The notes below the pieces were generated by a model. It was not told the origin of the DNA and searched no databases. It was given only the letters and a program-made list of their open reading frames with translations. Shown one piece after another: positions 52,617 to 62,114 of a stretch of 64,000 bases of DNA (positions are counted from its first letter, which is position 1; every line of letters starts with the position of its first letter). The DNA comes from Paraburkholderia sp. IMGN_8 (GTDB lineage Bacteria > Pseudomonadota > Gammaproteobacteria > Burkholderiales > Burkholderiaceae): the NCBI RefSeq assembly GCF_038050405.1, contig NZ_CP150901.1:2356001-2420000 (forward strand). The letters are read 5' to 3'. The translations under genes were made by a program, and so were the position numbers.

Positions 52617-53921
52617 ATGGCAAACGATCATCCGTCGCGGCCTGCAAGGCGCGGCTTTCTCAAAGCGGGCGGCGCAGCGGTAGCGGCCGGTGCGAGCCTC
52701 GGCGCGGGTCTGGGTACGCCCCAGGCCGCGCTCGGCAAGACGCCCGCGCACAATGCCGATCCGCAAATGGCAGTCGAGCCGTTCTATGGCGCGCATCAAG
52801 GCGGCATCGTCACGCCGCAGCAGAGTCACACGTACGTGGCCGCGCTCGATCTGACCACCGACAAGCGCGACGACGTCATCGCGCTGCTGCGTGCCTGGAC
52901 CGACGCCGCCGCACGCCTGACGCAAGGCGCCACGGCCGCGCCGTTGCCCCCGGGCGACGTGGGCGGAGACAAGGCCGCGCCCGATTCCGGCGATGTGCTC
53001 GGTCTCGGCCCCGCCGGTTTGACAATCACGTTCGGCTTCGGCCCGGGCCTCTTCACGCATGAAGGCAAGGACCGCTACGGCCTCGCTGCGCGCCGCCCTG
53101 CCGCGCTTGTCGATCTGCCGCGTTTTAACGGCGACCAGCTGATCGCCGAGAAAACCGGCGGCGACCTGTTCATCCAGGCATGTGCGAACGATCAGCAAGT
53201 CGCTTTCCACGCGGTGCGGCAACTGGCACGCCTCGGCTACGGTGTCGCGACCATGCGTTGGGGCCAGTCCGGCTTCCTGTCGGGTCCGCGCGGTCAGACG
53301 CCGCGCAATCTGATGGGCTTCAAGGACGGCACCAATAATCCGTCGACCGCCAAGCCGCAGTTGATGAACGAGTTCGTGTGGGCCGGCGCCACTGCCGACG
53401 CACCGTGGATGGAAGGCGGCACCTACACCGTCGTGCGCCGCATCCGTATCACGCTCGAACACTGGGACAACACCGAACTGGGTTTCCAGGAACAGGTGTT
53501 CGGCCGTCACAAGTACAGCGGCGCGCCGATCGGCAAGAAGAACGAGTTCGACCCGGTGGACCTCAAGGAAGAGGACAAGGACGGCAATCCTGTCATTCCG
53601 GAGAACTCGCACGTGCGTCTGTCGAATCAGGCGAGCAACAACGGTGCGCAGATTCTGCGCCGCTCGTACTCGTACAACGAGGGCACGAACTTCTACATCG
53701 AGCGCTGGCCGCCATGGCGCCAGGAAACCGAATACGACGCGGGACTGATTTTCGTCGCCCACCAGAGCGATCCGCGTACCGGCTTCATTCCGATCAACGA
53801 CAAGCTCGCGAAGTTCGACATGATGAACCAGTTCACGACGCACGTAGGCAGCGCGGTATTCGCGGTGCCGCCGGGCGCGAAGCCGGGTTCGTATATCGGC
53901 GCGGGGCTGTTCGAGACATAA
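52617..53921 (+). CDS. efeB: DyP-type peroxidase / deferrochelatase EfeB
   Basis: A 434-aa DyP-family haem peroxidase exported by Tat: the twin-arginine motif ARRGFLKAGG starts near residue 10. The family motif GFKDGTNNPS carries the catalytic Asp (about residue 237) and the distal Arg lies in RRIRITLEHWD. Typical EfeB features include EFVWAG and PPWRQETEYDAGL. EfeB takes iron from haem or oxidises ferrous iron in the periplasm. The usual EfeU permease and EfeO protein are absent here; instead an FbpABC importer follows directly. Confidence 0.93.
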   Translation: MANDHPSRPARRGFLKAGGAAVAAGASLGAGLGTPQAALGKTPAHNADPQMAVEPFYGAHQGGIVTPQQSHTYVAALDLTTDKRDDVIALLRAWTDAAARLTQGATAAPLPPGDVGGDKAAPDSGDVLGLGPAGLTITFGFGPGLFTHEGKDRYGLAARRPAALVDLPRFNGDQLIAEKTGGDLFIQACANDQQVAFHAVRQLARLGYGVATMRWGQSGFLSGPRGQTPRNLMGFKDGTNNPSTAKPQLMNEFVWAGATADAPWMEGGTYTVVRRIRITLEHWDNTELGFQEQVFGRHKYSGAPIGKKNEFDPVDLKEEDKDGNPVIPENSHVRLSNQASNNGAQILRRSYSYNEGTNFYIERWPPWRQETEYDAGLIFVAHQSDPRTGFIPINDKLAKFDMMNQFTTHVGSAVFAVPPGAKPGSYIGAGLFET

Positions 53922-53981
53922 TGGCAGCCGCCAGACGATCAGCAAAATAAGCAGCAGAGAAGATCAACTATTACATCATCT

Positions 53982-55028
53982 ATGGACTTTAGGATCATGG
54001 CTCATTCCTGGTTTGTCACCCGCCTGCGCATCGTCAGCAGCGCAGGCGCGCTCACGCTGGCCGCACTCGGCACCGCACCGACGGCGGCTCACGCTGCGTC
54101 GATCACGCTGTACAACGCGCAGCACGAACAGGTCGTCAATCTGCTCGCCAAAGACTTCGAAAAGCAGTCCGGCATTTCGGTGAAGATCCGCAACGGCGAA
54201 GGCCCGGCGATGGCCGCGCAACTCGTCGCGGAAGGCGCCGCCACGCCCGCCGACGTGTACTTCACGGAAAACTCGCCCGAGCTGACGCTGCTCGAAGAGA
54301 AAGGCCTCTTGAACAAGGTCGACGGCTCGACCCTCGCCACCGTGCCGGCGCGCTTCAACTCGCCGACCGGCGCGTGGGTCGGCGTGACCGCGCGTGAAAG
54401 CGTGCTGGCCTACAACACGAGCAAGCTGCAAGCATCGCAACTGCCGCAATCGCTGTTCGACCTGGTCAAGCCGGAATGGAAAGGCAAGGTCGGCATTGCA
54501 CCGAGCGACGCCGACTTCCTGCCGCTCGTGAGCGCCGTACTCGCGCTGAAGGGCGAAGCGCAAACCGTCCAATGGCTGAAGGGCCTGAAAGCCAACGCGC
54601 AGATTTTCGACGACGAAGAAGGCGTGGTCGCCGCCGTCAATCGCGGCGGCGTGGCCACCGGTGTGGTCAACAACTACTACTGGGACCGTCTGCACGCCGA
54701 ACTCGGCGACGCGAAAACCCGCAGCGCGGTTCATCACTTCGGCAACGGCGATGTCGGCGCGCTGGTGAACGTGTCGGGCGCGGCAGTGCTGAAGTCCGCG
54801 CACAACACGGACGGCGCGCAGAAGTTTCTCGCCTATCTGGTCAGCGAACGCGCGCAAAAGTTGATGGCGAACAGCCACGTCATGTTCGAATATCCGCTGC
54901 ATGCGGGCGTCGCGCCGGACCCGATCCTCAAGCCGTTCGCCGAACTGAGCCCGCCGTCGCTGACGATCCAGCAACTCGGCGACGACAGCCAGGCCGGCAA
55001 GCTGCTGCGTCAGGCAGGCTTGCTGTAA
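53982..55028 (+). CDS. fbpA: Ferric iron ABC transporter, periplasmic binding protein (FbpA type)
   Basis: A 348-aa class II binding protein. A signal peptide ends TAAHAAS. The mature part has the SITLYNAQHEQVVNLLAKDFEKQSG start and the Fe-binding YY pair of FbpA (GVVNNYYWDRLHAELGD, about residues 230-245). It carries ferric iron to the permease at 55029. Two starts are possible, 53982 and 53997; neither has an ideal ribosome site. It follows efeB after 60 bases. Confidence 0.92.
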   Translation: MDFRIMAHSWFVTRLRIVSSAGALTLAALGTAPTAAHAASITLYNAQHEQVVNLLAKDFEKQSGISVKIRNGEGPAMAAQLVAEGAATPADVYFTENSPELTLLEEKGLLNKVDGSTLATVPARFNSPTGAWVGVTARESVLAYNTSKLQASQLPQSLFDLVKPEWKGKVGIAPSDADFLPLVSAVLALKGEAQTVQWLKGLKANAQIFDDEEGVVAAVNRGGVATGVVNNYYWDRLHAELGDAKTRSAVHHFGNGDVGALVNVSGAAVLKSAHNTDGAQKFLAYLVSERAQKLMANSHVMFEYPLHAGVAPDPILKPFAELSPPSLTIQQLGDDSQAGKLLRQAGLL

Positions 55029-56633
55029 ATGAGCGATGCCGTGTCAGCCGGGCCACCGGCTGTAACTCCCACCCCGGCGCGCGCCCACTCGCGCGCGCCG
55101 CGCGGTTTGTTTGCGGCAGCAACACTCAGCGCTTTGCTGGTGTTGCTGCCGATTGCGTTTACCTTCTGGCGGGCGGCAAGCTTCGGGATCGGCGAGGCGG
55201 TCGACCTGATAGTCCGGCCATTGGTGGGTGAACTGCTGGTCAACACGCTGCTGATCGCCGTGTCGACCACGCTTGTCTCCGCTGTCATCGGCACGGCGGC
55301 CGCATGGTTCGTCGAACGCACGCATTTGCCGGGACGCCGTGCGTGGGCCGTGCTCACTGCCGCGCCGCTCGCGATGCCGGCCTTCATCTCGAGCTATGCG
55401 TGGGTGTCGTTGAGTCTCGATTTACAGGACTTCGCGGGGGCGTTGCTGGTGCTGACGTCCGCGTACTTCCCGCTGGTCTATCTGCCGGTGGCCGCCGCGT
55501 TGCGCGGCATGGACCCGGCGCTCGAAGAAAGCGCGCGCGCGCTCGGCTGCAACCGCTGGACAACTTTCATTCGCGTGGTGCTGCCGCAATTGCGCCCGGC
55601 GCTGCTCGGCGGCATGTTGCTGGTTGCGCTCGGCGTGCTGTCCGAATTCGGCGCGTTCACGCTGCTGCGCTTTCGCACATTCACGACGCAAATCTACGCG
55701 GAATATCGCACCAGTTTCGATGGCGGCGGTGCTTCGCTGCTCGCCTGCCTGCTGATCGTGATCTGCCTTATCGTGCTCGCGTTCGAGTTCCGTGTGCGCG
55801 GCGCGGCGCGTTATGAACGCTTCGATCGCGGCACGCGTCGCGCGGTGCTGCGCTACGAACTCGGCGCATGGCGCTGGATCGTGGTGGCCGGCTTCGCCGC
55901 GCTGGCGATCGCAACGCTCGGCGTGCCGCTCGGCATGATCGGCTACTGGCTCACGCAGCCGGGCGCTGCCGCCGTCACACCGGCTGACGTGTCACCCGAG
56001 TTGCTGTTCAACGCGACGATCTCGTCGCTTGGATTCGGCCTCGCCGCCGCGGCACTGACCACGCTGCTGGTCCTGCCGCTCGCGTTCCTGCTGGTGCGCT
56101 ATCCGACGCGTTTCGCGACGCTGTTCGAACGCACGGTGTTTCTCGCCCAAGGCATTCCGGGTCTGGTGATCGCGCTGGCGATCGTCTCGCTCGCGGTGCA
56201 CGCACTGCAACCGCTTTATCAAAGCACGACACTGCTGATCATCGCATATGCGATCCTGTTCATGCCGGTTGCGTTGGTGAGTGTGCGCGCCGCCCTGATG
56301 CAGGCACAACCGCGCCTTGAAGAGACAGCCCGCGCGCTCGGCCTCGGCTGGTCGCAGACTGTGTTCCGCGTGTTGTTGCCGCTTGCCGGCCCGGGGCTCG
56401 GCGCCGCAGCGGCGATGGTGTTCATCTCGGTCGTCACCGAACTCAACGCGACGTTGCTGCTCTCGCCCATCGACACCCAAACGCTCGCGACACAAGTCTG
56501 GGCCGACACGTCGACGATGGCCTTCGCCGCCGCCGCGCCGTATGCGGCACTGCTAACCGGCATTTCGCTGTTCGCCTCCGGCCTGCTGTTCGCGCTGCTC
56601 GGCAAATCGGCGCTGCTCGGCGAACGCAGTTGA
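55029..56633 (+). CDS. fbpB: Ferric iron ABC transporter permease (FbpB type)
   Basis: A 534-aa permease with two fused copies of the ABC-permease domain and about twelve membrane helices, the normal plan for FbpB. EAA loops are seen twice: ESARALGCNRWTTFIRVVLPQ and ETARALGLGWSQTVFRVLLPL. The ATG follows the fbpA stop with no gap, so translation is coupled. An N-terminal cytosolic extension rich in Pro/Ala precedes the first helix. Confidence 0.93.
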   Translation: MSDAVSAGPPAVTPTPARAHSRAPRGLFAAATLSALLVLLPIAFTFWRAASFGIGEAVDLIVRPLVGELLVNTLLIAVSTTLVSAVIGTAAAWFVERTHLPGRRAWAVLTAAPLAMPAFISSYAWVSLSLDLQDFAGALLVLTSAYFPLVYLPVAAALRGMDPALEESARALGCNRWTTFIRVVLPQLRPALLGGMLLVALGVLSEFGAFTLLRFRTFTTQIYAEYRTSFDGGGASLLACLLIVICLIVLAFEFRVRGAARYERFDRGTRRAVLRYELGAWRWIVVAGFAALAIATLGVPLGMIGYWLTQPGAAAVTPADVSPELLFNATISSLGFGLAAAALTTLLVLPLAFLLVRYPTRFATLFERTVFLAQGIPGLVIALAIVSLAVHALQPLYQSTTLLIIAYAILFMPVALVSVRAALMQAQPRLEETARALGLGWSQTVFRVLLPLAGPGLGAAAAMVFISVVTELNATLLLSPIDTQTLATQVWADTSTMAFAAAAPYAALLTGISLFASGLLFALLGKSALLGERS

Positions 56634-56661
56634 CGCACCTCGCTTTTCTCATCGGATTCTC

Positions 56662-57720
56662 ATGAGCGAACTTCGTATCCGCGGACTGCAAAAATCGTTC
56701 GACGGCCATCCGGTGCTGCACGGCATCGATCTGTCCATCGAGCGCGGCACGCTCCTCGCGCTGCTCGGGCCATCCGGCAGCGGCAAGACCACTTTGCTGC
56801 GCCTCTTGTGCGGCTTCGAACGCGCGGACAGCGGCACCGTCGAAATCGACGGGCGCCGCGTGGCCGGCGAGAACCTGCATGTCCCGTCCGAACAACGCCG
56901 CATCGGCTACGTGCCGCAGGAAGGCGCGCTGTTTCCGCATCTTTCCGTGGCGGACAACATCGTGTTCGGCCTGCCGCGCGCGCAACGCCGTGCGCGTCAT
57001 CGCGTGGCCGAATTGCTCGAGCTGGTCGGCTTGCCGGCGAACTTCGGCGAGCGCGCGCCGCAGCAACTGTCCGGCGGGCAGCAGCAGCGTGTCGCACTGG
57101 CGCGAGCGCTCGCGCCCTCGCCGACGCTGGTGATGCTCGACGAACCGTTTTCGTCGCTCGACGCGGCATTGCGGCTTGAAACGCGGCAAGCGGTGGTGAG
57201 CGCGCTGGCCGCGACCGGCGCGACAGCCGTGCTGGTCACGCACGATCAGTCGGAAGCGCTATCGCTCGGCCATGAAGTCGCAGTGCTATGGCAAGGCAAG
57301 CTGATTCAGACAGCGACGCCGGAGACCTTGTATCGGCGGCCTGTCACGCGAGAACTGGCGTCGTTTGTCGGCGAGGCGGTGTTGTTGCCGGGCGTGGTCG
57401 AACAGGATCGCGTGACGTGCGAATTGGGTGAACTGCCCTTATGCGCGCCGATGGGTCATGGCGCCGTCGACGTGATGGTGCGCCCTGAACAGATCCGTCT
57501 GCTGCGCGCGGACGAAACGATGCCGAATGGTGCGGCGTCGTATGAAGCTGTCGTGCAGGACGTGATCTTCCAGGGGCAGGACGCAGGTGTTTCGCTGCAA
57601 TTGCAGTCGCCCGCGCAGACCGTGGTGCGCGCGCGCGTGCCGGGCTACCTGACGCCGCGGCCGGGCGAGCATGTGCGGCTCGCCGTCGACGGTGATGTGA
57701 CGGCCTATGCCCGCGGATAA
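56662..57720 (+). CDS. fbpC: Ferric iron ABC transporter ATP-binding protein (FbpC type)
   Basis: A 352-aa ATPase with Walker [25 protein letters not shown] signature, Walker B LVMLDEPFSSLD and switch His in VTHDQSEA. A C-terminal TOBE domain (about 290-350) is present, as is usual for FbpC. It completes the iron importer and probably ends the operon that began with the OprB gene. Confidence 0.93.
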   Translation: MSELRIRGLQKSFDGHPVLHGIDLSIERGTLLALLGPSGSGKTTLLRLLCGFERADSGTVEIDGRRVAGENLHVPSEQRRIGYVPQEGALFPHLSVADNIVFGLPRAQRRARHRVAELLELVGLPANFGERAPQQLSGGQQQRVALARALAPSPTLVMLDEPFSSLDAALRLETRQAVVSALAATGATAVLVTHDQSEALSLGHEVAVLWQGKLIQTATPETLYRRPVTRELASFVGEAVLLPGVVEQDRVTCELGELPLCAPMGHGAVDVMVRPEQIRLLRADETMPNGAASYEAVVQDVIFQGQDAGVSLQLQSPAQTVVRARVPGYLTPRPGEHVRLAVDGDVTAYARG

Positions 57721-57802
57721 TTGACACAAATAAGTGACAAAAATAAGCGACGCAACCAAGCAACACAGTTAAGCGACGCTGCGATGCGTTACCTATCAGC
57801 CG

Positions 57803-58696
57803 TTACGCGGACGCCGCCACACCGGGCGCGCGCGTCTGCGGACGCAGCGACAAGTCCTGCACCATCTGCGCGGCCAGATAGTCGCACGTGGGCCGGTCCG
57901 ATTTGGCGCTGCGCGCCACCACGATTTCCAGCGGCGCGATTCTCGGCAAACCTTGCGCTTCGCCGAGAATCGCCAGCCGCGACGGCACGCTGCAACGCGT
58001 CAGCGCAATCACCGACAATCCCGCATCCACGGTCGCCACGAGACCCATCAGACTCGCGCTGCTGAACGCGGCCCGATAACGGATTCGCGCGCCGTCGAGT
58101 GCCGCCAGCGTATGCTGCCGCGCGACACATCCAGGCTCGTAGAGTCCCACCGGCAACGGCGACGCCGCCAGCACCGGTGTATCCACCGAAGCCCCCACCC
58201 ACACCATCGGCTCGCTGCGCACGAATTCGCCGCGCAACTTGCGGTCGCGCGTGACGAAGGCGAGATCGATCTTGTTATCGGCCAGCATCGGCGCGAGCGA
58301 CGTGCTCTGCGCGCAGACGATCTCGATCTCCACGTGCGGATACAGATTCGAAAAGCGCCGCAATACCGGCGACAGCAACGACGACACGTAGTCGTCCGGC
58401 GCGCCGAGCACCACGCGCCCGGTCACCTCGGGCCGCACGATCGCCGACCATGCTTCCTCATGCAAAGCCAGCACTCGCCGCGCGTACTCGAGCAGCGTGT
58501 TGCCGGGCCGCGTGAGCGAGAGATTGCGCGTGTTGCGGGCGAACAGCGTGGTGCCGAGCATGGTTTCGAGCCGCTTGATCTGCATGCTGACCGCCGCCTG
58601 CGAGCGGTGCACGGTTGCCGACGCCTTCGTGAAGCTGCCCGTTTCCACCACCGCGAGGAAAGTCCGCAGCAGATCGACGTCGAATTCGGGGTGCAT
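57803..58696 (-). CDS. LysR family transcriptional regulator
   Basis: A 297-aa LysR regulator with HTH (about 5-62, FTKASATVHRSQAAVSMQIKRLE) and an effector domain (about 90-295). It is divergent from the EamA-family exporter gene with 101 bases between, which suggests that it controls that gene. The shared region contains several T-N11-A-type motifs but none stands out. The effector is unknown. Confidence 0.92.
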   Translation of the reverse strand: MHPEFDVDLLRTFLAVVETGSFTKASATVHRSQAAVSMQIKRLETMLGTTLFARNTRNLSLTRPGNTLLEYARRVLALHEEAWSAIVRPEVTGRVVLGAPDDYVSSLLSPVLRRFSNLYPHVEIEIVCAQSTSLAPMLADNKIDLAFVTRDRKLRGEFVRSEPMVWVGASVDTPVLAASPLPVGLYEPGCVARQHTLAALDGARIRYRAAFSSASLMGLVATVDAGLSVIALTRCSVPSRLAILGEAQGLPRIAPLEIVVARSAKSDRPTCDYLAAQMVQDLSLRPQTRAPGVAASA

Positions 58697-58797
58697 GATT
58701 TATCAATCCAGCTTATGGAATTTCTCAATTTAATTCGTTTGTCGGTGCCATGCAAGCCACGCGATACTTGGGACTCACTGCCACGGAGCCGCTTCGC

Positions 58798-59718
58798 ATG
58801 TCCCTCACCCCACGTCAACAAGGCGCCATCACGCTGGCCAGCGGCGGGCTATTGATGGGCACGCTCGGCATCTTCGTCGAGGAAGCGCGGCTCGGTGCGC
58901 TCACGCTGGTGTTCTTTCGCTGCCTGTTCGGTTTTCTTGCGCTGGCCGCGTATTGCGCGTGGAAGGGCTTTTTCACGCGCCAGCATTTCACGCGGCGCAC
59001 CGTCGTGCTGGCGCTGATCTCCGGCCTGTTGATGGTCACGCAGTGGGTCGGCTTCTTCGATGCGATTCATCGCACCAGCATCGCGGTCGCGACGGTTGTG
59101 TTTCACGTACAGCCATTCTGGGTCGTGCTGATCGGCGCGGCGCTCTTCAACGAGCGACTCGGGATGGACCGGCTCGGCTGGATCGCGACTGCGTTCGTCG
59201 GGCTCATACTCGCGTCGGGCGTCGCGGCGACCGACAATCTGCAAGGACACACGAGCTATCTGATCGGCATCGGCGAAGCGTTGGCAGGCTCGGTGCTGTA
59301 TGCGAGCGTCACGCTGATCGCCAAAGGGCTCGGCAGTTTACGGCCGCACCTGCTGACGCTCGCACAGTGCTTTGTCGGCGTGGTGTGTCTGCCGTTCATT
59401 GCGCCGCTCACCGCCGTGCATATCGGGCCGATGCAGTGGTTCTGGCTGGTCGGCATGGGTGTGCTGCACACGGGGCTGTCGTATGTGCTGATTTACGGCG
59501 CGCTGCCCAAGCTGACGACGCCGGTCATCGCCGTGTTGCTGTTCGTGTATCCGCTGACGGCGATTGTCGTCGATGCCGTCGTGTATGGGCGGGCGCTGTC
59601 GTTGCCGCAACTCGCGGGCATGGCGTTGATTGTCGTCGCGAGTCTGGGCGTCAATCTCGGCTGGCCACTGCTTTCGATGTTGCGGCCCGGTGGACGGGCG
59701 CGGCATCACGCCGATTGA
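58798..59718 (+). CDS. DMT superfamily (EamA) permease
   Basis: A 306-aa protein with about ten membrane helices arranged as two EamA repeats. The start at 58798 follows GGAG (9-base spacing); the frame extends 16 codons further without need. Opening LASGGLLMGTLGIFVEEARLG and the second repeat TSYLIGIGEALAGSVLYAS are typical. EamA proteins usually export amino acids or other metabolites. The divergent LysR gene may regulate it. Confidence 0.9.
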   Translation: MSLTPRQQGAITLASGGLLMGTLGIFVEEARLGALTLVFFRCLFGFLALAAYCAWKGFFTRQHFTRRTVVLALISGLLMVTQWVGFFDAIHRTSIAVATVVFHVQPFWVVLIGAALFNERLGMDRLGWIATAFVGLILASGVAATDNLQGHTSYLIGIGEALAGSVLYASVTLIAKGLGSLRPHLLTLAQCFVGVVCLPFIAPLTAVHIGPMQWFWLVGMGVLHTGLSYVLIYGALPKLTTPVIAVLLFVYPLTAIVVDAVVYGRALSLPQLAGMALIVVASLGVNLGWPLLSMLRPGGRARHHAD

Positions 59719-59795
59719 GTTTCAGCCGCGCTGCGTGCAGGCGGACCGCGCGCGCGTGGACTTTCAGATGCTGCTGGCGTTGAAGGCGTTGAACG

Positions 59796-59825
59796 AAACA
59801 CCGGGCGTTGCGCCCGGTGTTTTTA
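59796..59825. terminator. Strong bidirectional intrinsic terminator
   Basis: ACACCGGGCG (59798-59807) and CGCCCGGTGT (59811-59820) form a perfect 10-bp stem with a 3-base loop, flanked by AA on one side and TTTT on the other. It lies between the convergent stops of the EamA permease (59718) and the MFS transporter (59846) and suits both. Confidence 0.9.
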
Positions 59826-59845
59826 GTCGTCGTAGTGAAAGCACC

Positions 59846-61144
59846 TCACTGCGGCAACACCTCCCCCTTCGTCTCCGGCGCAAACGGAATCACGAACAAC
59901 CCGACGACAAACGCCAACGCCGTTAGCGCCACCGGCACGCCGAGCGTATGCATATGCAGCACGGCCGCCCCTAGCAAAAAGTTGACGCCCGCGCCGACAA
60001 ACCGCCCGAACGACGTGCAGAACGCGAACGCTGTCGCCCGCACGCGGGTCTCGAACTGCTCCGGCAGCCACAAGCTGAACAACGCGAAATTACCGCCGAA
60101 AAATCCCAGCACGAAGAGCCACGCGATGAACGGCGCAAGCCCATTGGGCAGATAGAACGCCCAGCCGAAACTGCCGGCGATCGACACCGCCATACCCGTG
60201 AAGTAAACCGCCAGCGTCTTCTTGCGGCCAATGCGTTCGGCCAGCAGCGGCAACGCGAGACAGCCGAGAATCGTCGCAATCGACAGCAAGCCGGTGGCCA
60301 GCGACGCGGTTCTGATCGCATCGTTCTTCGCCATGCCGGCTTTCGTCGCCAGTTGAATCACCGCGGACGGCTCGTACACCGCGCCCGCCCACAAACCGAC
60401 GATGGCGATCGTCAGCAGAATGCACGCGACCCACGTGCGGCGCCGGTAAGCCGGCCCGAGAATCTCACTCAGCGGCTTGGTGCGCACGGTGCGCGCTTCG
60501 GCTTTCTGCCACTTCTCCGACTCTTTCACGCGCAGCAAGATCAGAATCGCCACCACCACCGGCACCGCTCCAGTCAGGAACATCGCGCGCCAGCCGTAAT
60601 GCACGCCGACCGTGTAATTGAGCGCCGCGGCCAGAAAGAAGCCGGCGTAGTAGCCCGTTTGCAGATAACCCGCGCCCATCTTGCGGCGATCTTCGGGCCA
60701 CGACTCGGCCACATACGTGCCCGCCAACGCCCACTCGCCGCCAATGCCGACGCCGGCAATGAAGCGGTAGATGCCGAGCTCCCACACGTTGTGCGACGTC
60801 GCGGCGAGCCCCGTAAAAATGGCGAACGTGAAGATCGTGCCGGCCAGCACCTTGGTGCGTCCAAAGCGGTCGGCGAGCGGTCCCCAGATAAACGACAACC
60901 CCCACCCGACCAGAAACAGCGCGAACAGAATCGAACCGGCAAGGCCCACGTTCGCGGGTGTCGCCGCATAGCCCGAGCGCGGCAATAATTCGGTCAAGGC
61001 CGGAGTCAGCACGAGCGCATAGATGAACGAGTCCATCCCGTCGAGCGTCCAGCCGGCCCAAGCTCCCCAAAAACCTACAATCTGCGAACGATTGAGCGGC
61101 GTGCGACGCCGTGCAACCGACATGCGGTCGGTCAGTGAATTCAT
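59846..61144 (-). CDS. MFS transporter, sugar/acid:proton symporter type
   Basis: A 432-aa protein with twelve predicted helices. MFS motif A is GPLADRFGRTK after helix 2, and a related GRKK motif follows helix 8. The ATG at 61144 has GGAGG at good spacing; an ATG one codon upstream is also possible. It is divergent from the GntR-mdcA unit, so malonate or a related dicarboxylate import is a reasonable guess. No mdcLM/madLM-type transporter gene is visible in the window. Confidence 0.88.
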   Translation of the reverse strand: MNSLTDRMSVARRRTPLNRSQIVGFWGAWAGWTLDGMDSFIYALVLTPALTELLPRSGYAATPANVGLAGSILFALFLVGWGLSFIWGPLADRFGRTKVLAGTIFTFAIFTGLAATSHNVWELGIYRFIAGVGIGGEWALAGTYVAESWPEDRRKMGAGYLQTGYYAGFFLAAALNYTVGVHYGWRAMFLTGAVPVVVAILILLRVKESEKWQKAEARTVRTKPLSEILGPAYRRRTWVACILLTIAIVGLWAGAVYEPSAVIQLATKAGMAKNDAIRTASLATGLLSIATILGCLALPLLAERIGRKKTLAVYFTGMAVSIAGSFGWAFYLPNGLAPFIAWLFVLGFFGGNFALFSLWLPEQFETRVRATAFAFCTSFGRFVGAGVNFLLGAAVLHMHTLGVPVALTALAFVVGLFVIPFAPETKGEVLPQ

Positions 61145-61332
61145 CATGCTCCTCCGGTCCTGCAAGTTGGCGTACTTTCGTACATATCGGGAACAACGGG
61201 ATGGCGCGTTTGTGATGGAGTTGAAGTGCCGTGTTGCAACCACGGCGAGGGACATGGCCAGCGGTCTGCTGGAAAACATTCCGGGTTTGCCCACCTGTAA
61301 AACGCGTCTTTTTATATATAATATTTGATCTT

Positions 61333-62106
61333 ATGAGCGACGCAACAGATGGTTTTCCCCTGGACGCCCCGGCGCGCACCCCGCTTCTGCCTGCGGCGGC
61401 GCCGCGCGAAAGCACGTCCCGCGTGATCGCGGAGGCGCTGCGCGCGGCGATTGTCGACGGTACGCTGGCGCCTGGCGCGCCGCTGCGGCAAGACGCCATT
61501 GCGCGGCATTTCTCCGTCAGCGCCATTCCTGTGCGCGAGGCGCTGCGCCAGCTGGAAAGCGAAGGCTGGGCGAAAGCCGCGGTGCATAAAGGCGCAACCG
61601 TCGCGCCGCTGTCGGCGGATGAAGCGCGTGAGATCTACGAGATCCGTTCGGCGCTGGAGAGCCTCGCCATCGGCCTCGCGATTCCGAATCACACCGCCGC
61701 CACGCTGCGCGAATCCGCGGACCTGTGCCGCGCAGCCGAGCGTGAAGCCGACCCGTCGCTGTACGTCACGCGCAACGCCGCGTTCCACATAAGCCTGTAT
61801 GCGCCCGCCGCCCGTCCGCAACTGGAGGACATGATCGGCGCGTTGCATCGGCGCGGCGAACGGTATCTGCGGCTGAAGTTCGGGCTGCCGTCGTACAAGG
61901 GCGAATCCGACGAGGAACACACCGCCTTGCTCGACGCGGTGCAACGCCGCGATGTTCCAGCTGCGCAAGCGCTGGTGGTCGCGCATTTGCTCGGCACTGG
62001 CGACCTGCTCTACCGTTTCCTGACTGAACGCGCACAGGCGGAAGCCGCGCTAGCGAATCAACCCAAGCCGCGCGCAAGACGCACGCGCACCACCTCCGGG
62101 AGCTGA
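61333..62106 (+). CDS. mdcY: GntR family regulator (FCD subfamily), probable malonate-locus regulator
   Basis: A 257-aa regulator with GntR HTH (about 30-95, LRQDAIARHFSVSAIPVREALRQLESEGWA) and an FCD effector domain (about 105-235, ARPQLEDMIGALHRRGERYLRL). A basic tail (PRARRTRT) ends the protein. No ribosome site is visible; an AT-rich TATATAATATTT element lies just before the ATG, so the mRNA may be leaderless or the start may be mis-set. mdcA follows after 8 bases. MdcY in other bacteria represses the malonate genes. Confidence 0.85.
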   Translation: MSDATDGFPLDAPARTPLLPAAAPRESTSRVIAEALRAAIVDGTLAPGAPLRQDAIARHFSVSAIPVREALRQLESEGWAKAAVHKGATVAPLSADEAREIYEIRSALESLAIGLAIPNHTAATLRESADLCRAAEREADPSLYVTRNAAFHISLYAPAARPQLEDMIGALHRRGERYLRLKFGLPSYKGESDEEHTALLDAVQRRDVPAAQALVVAHLLGTGDLLYRFLTERAQAEAALANQPKPRARRTRTTSGS

Positions 62107-62114
62107 ATCCGCCG

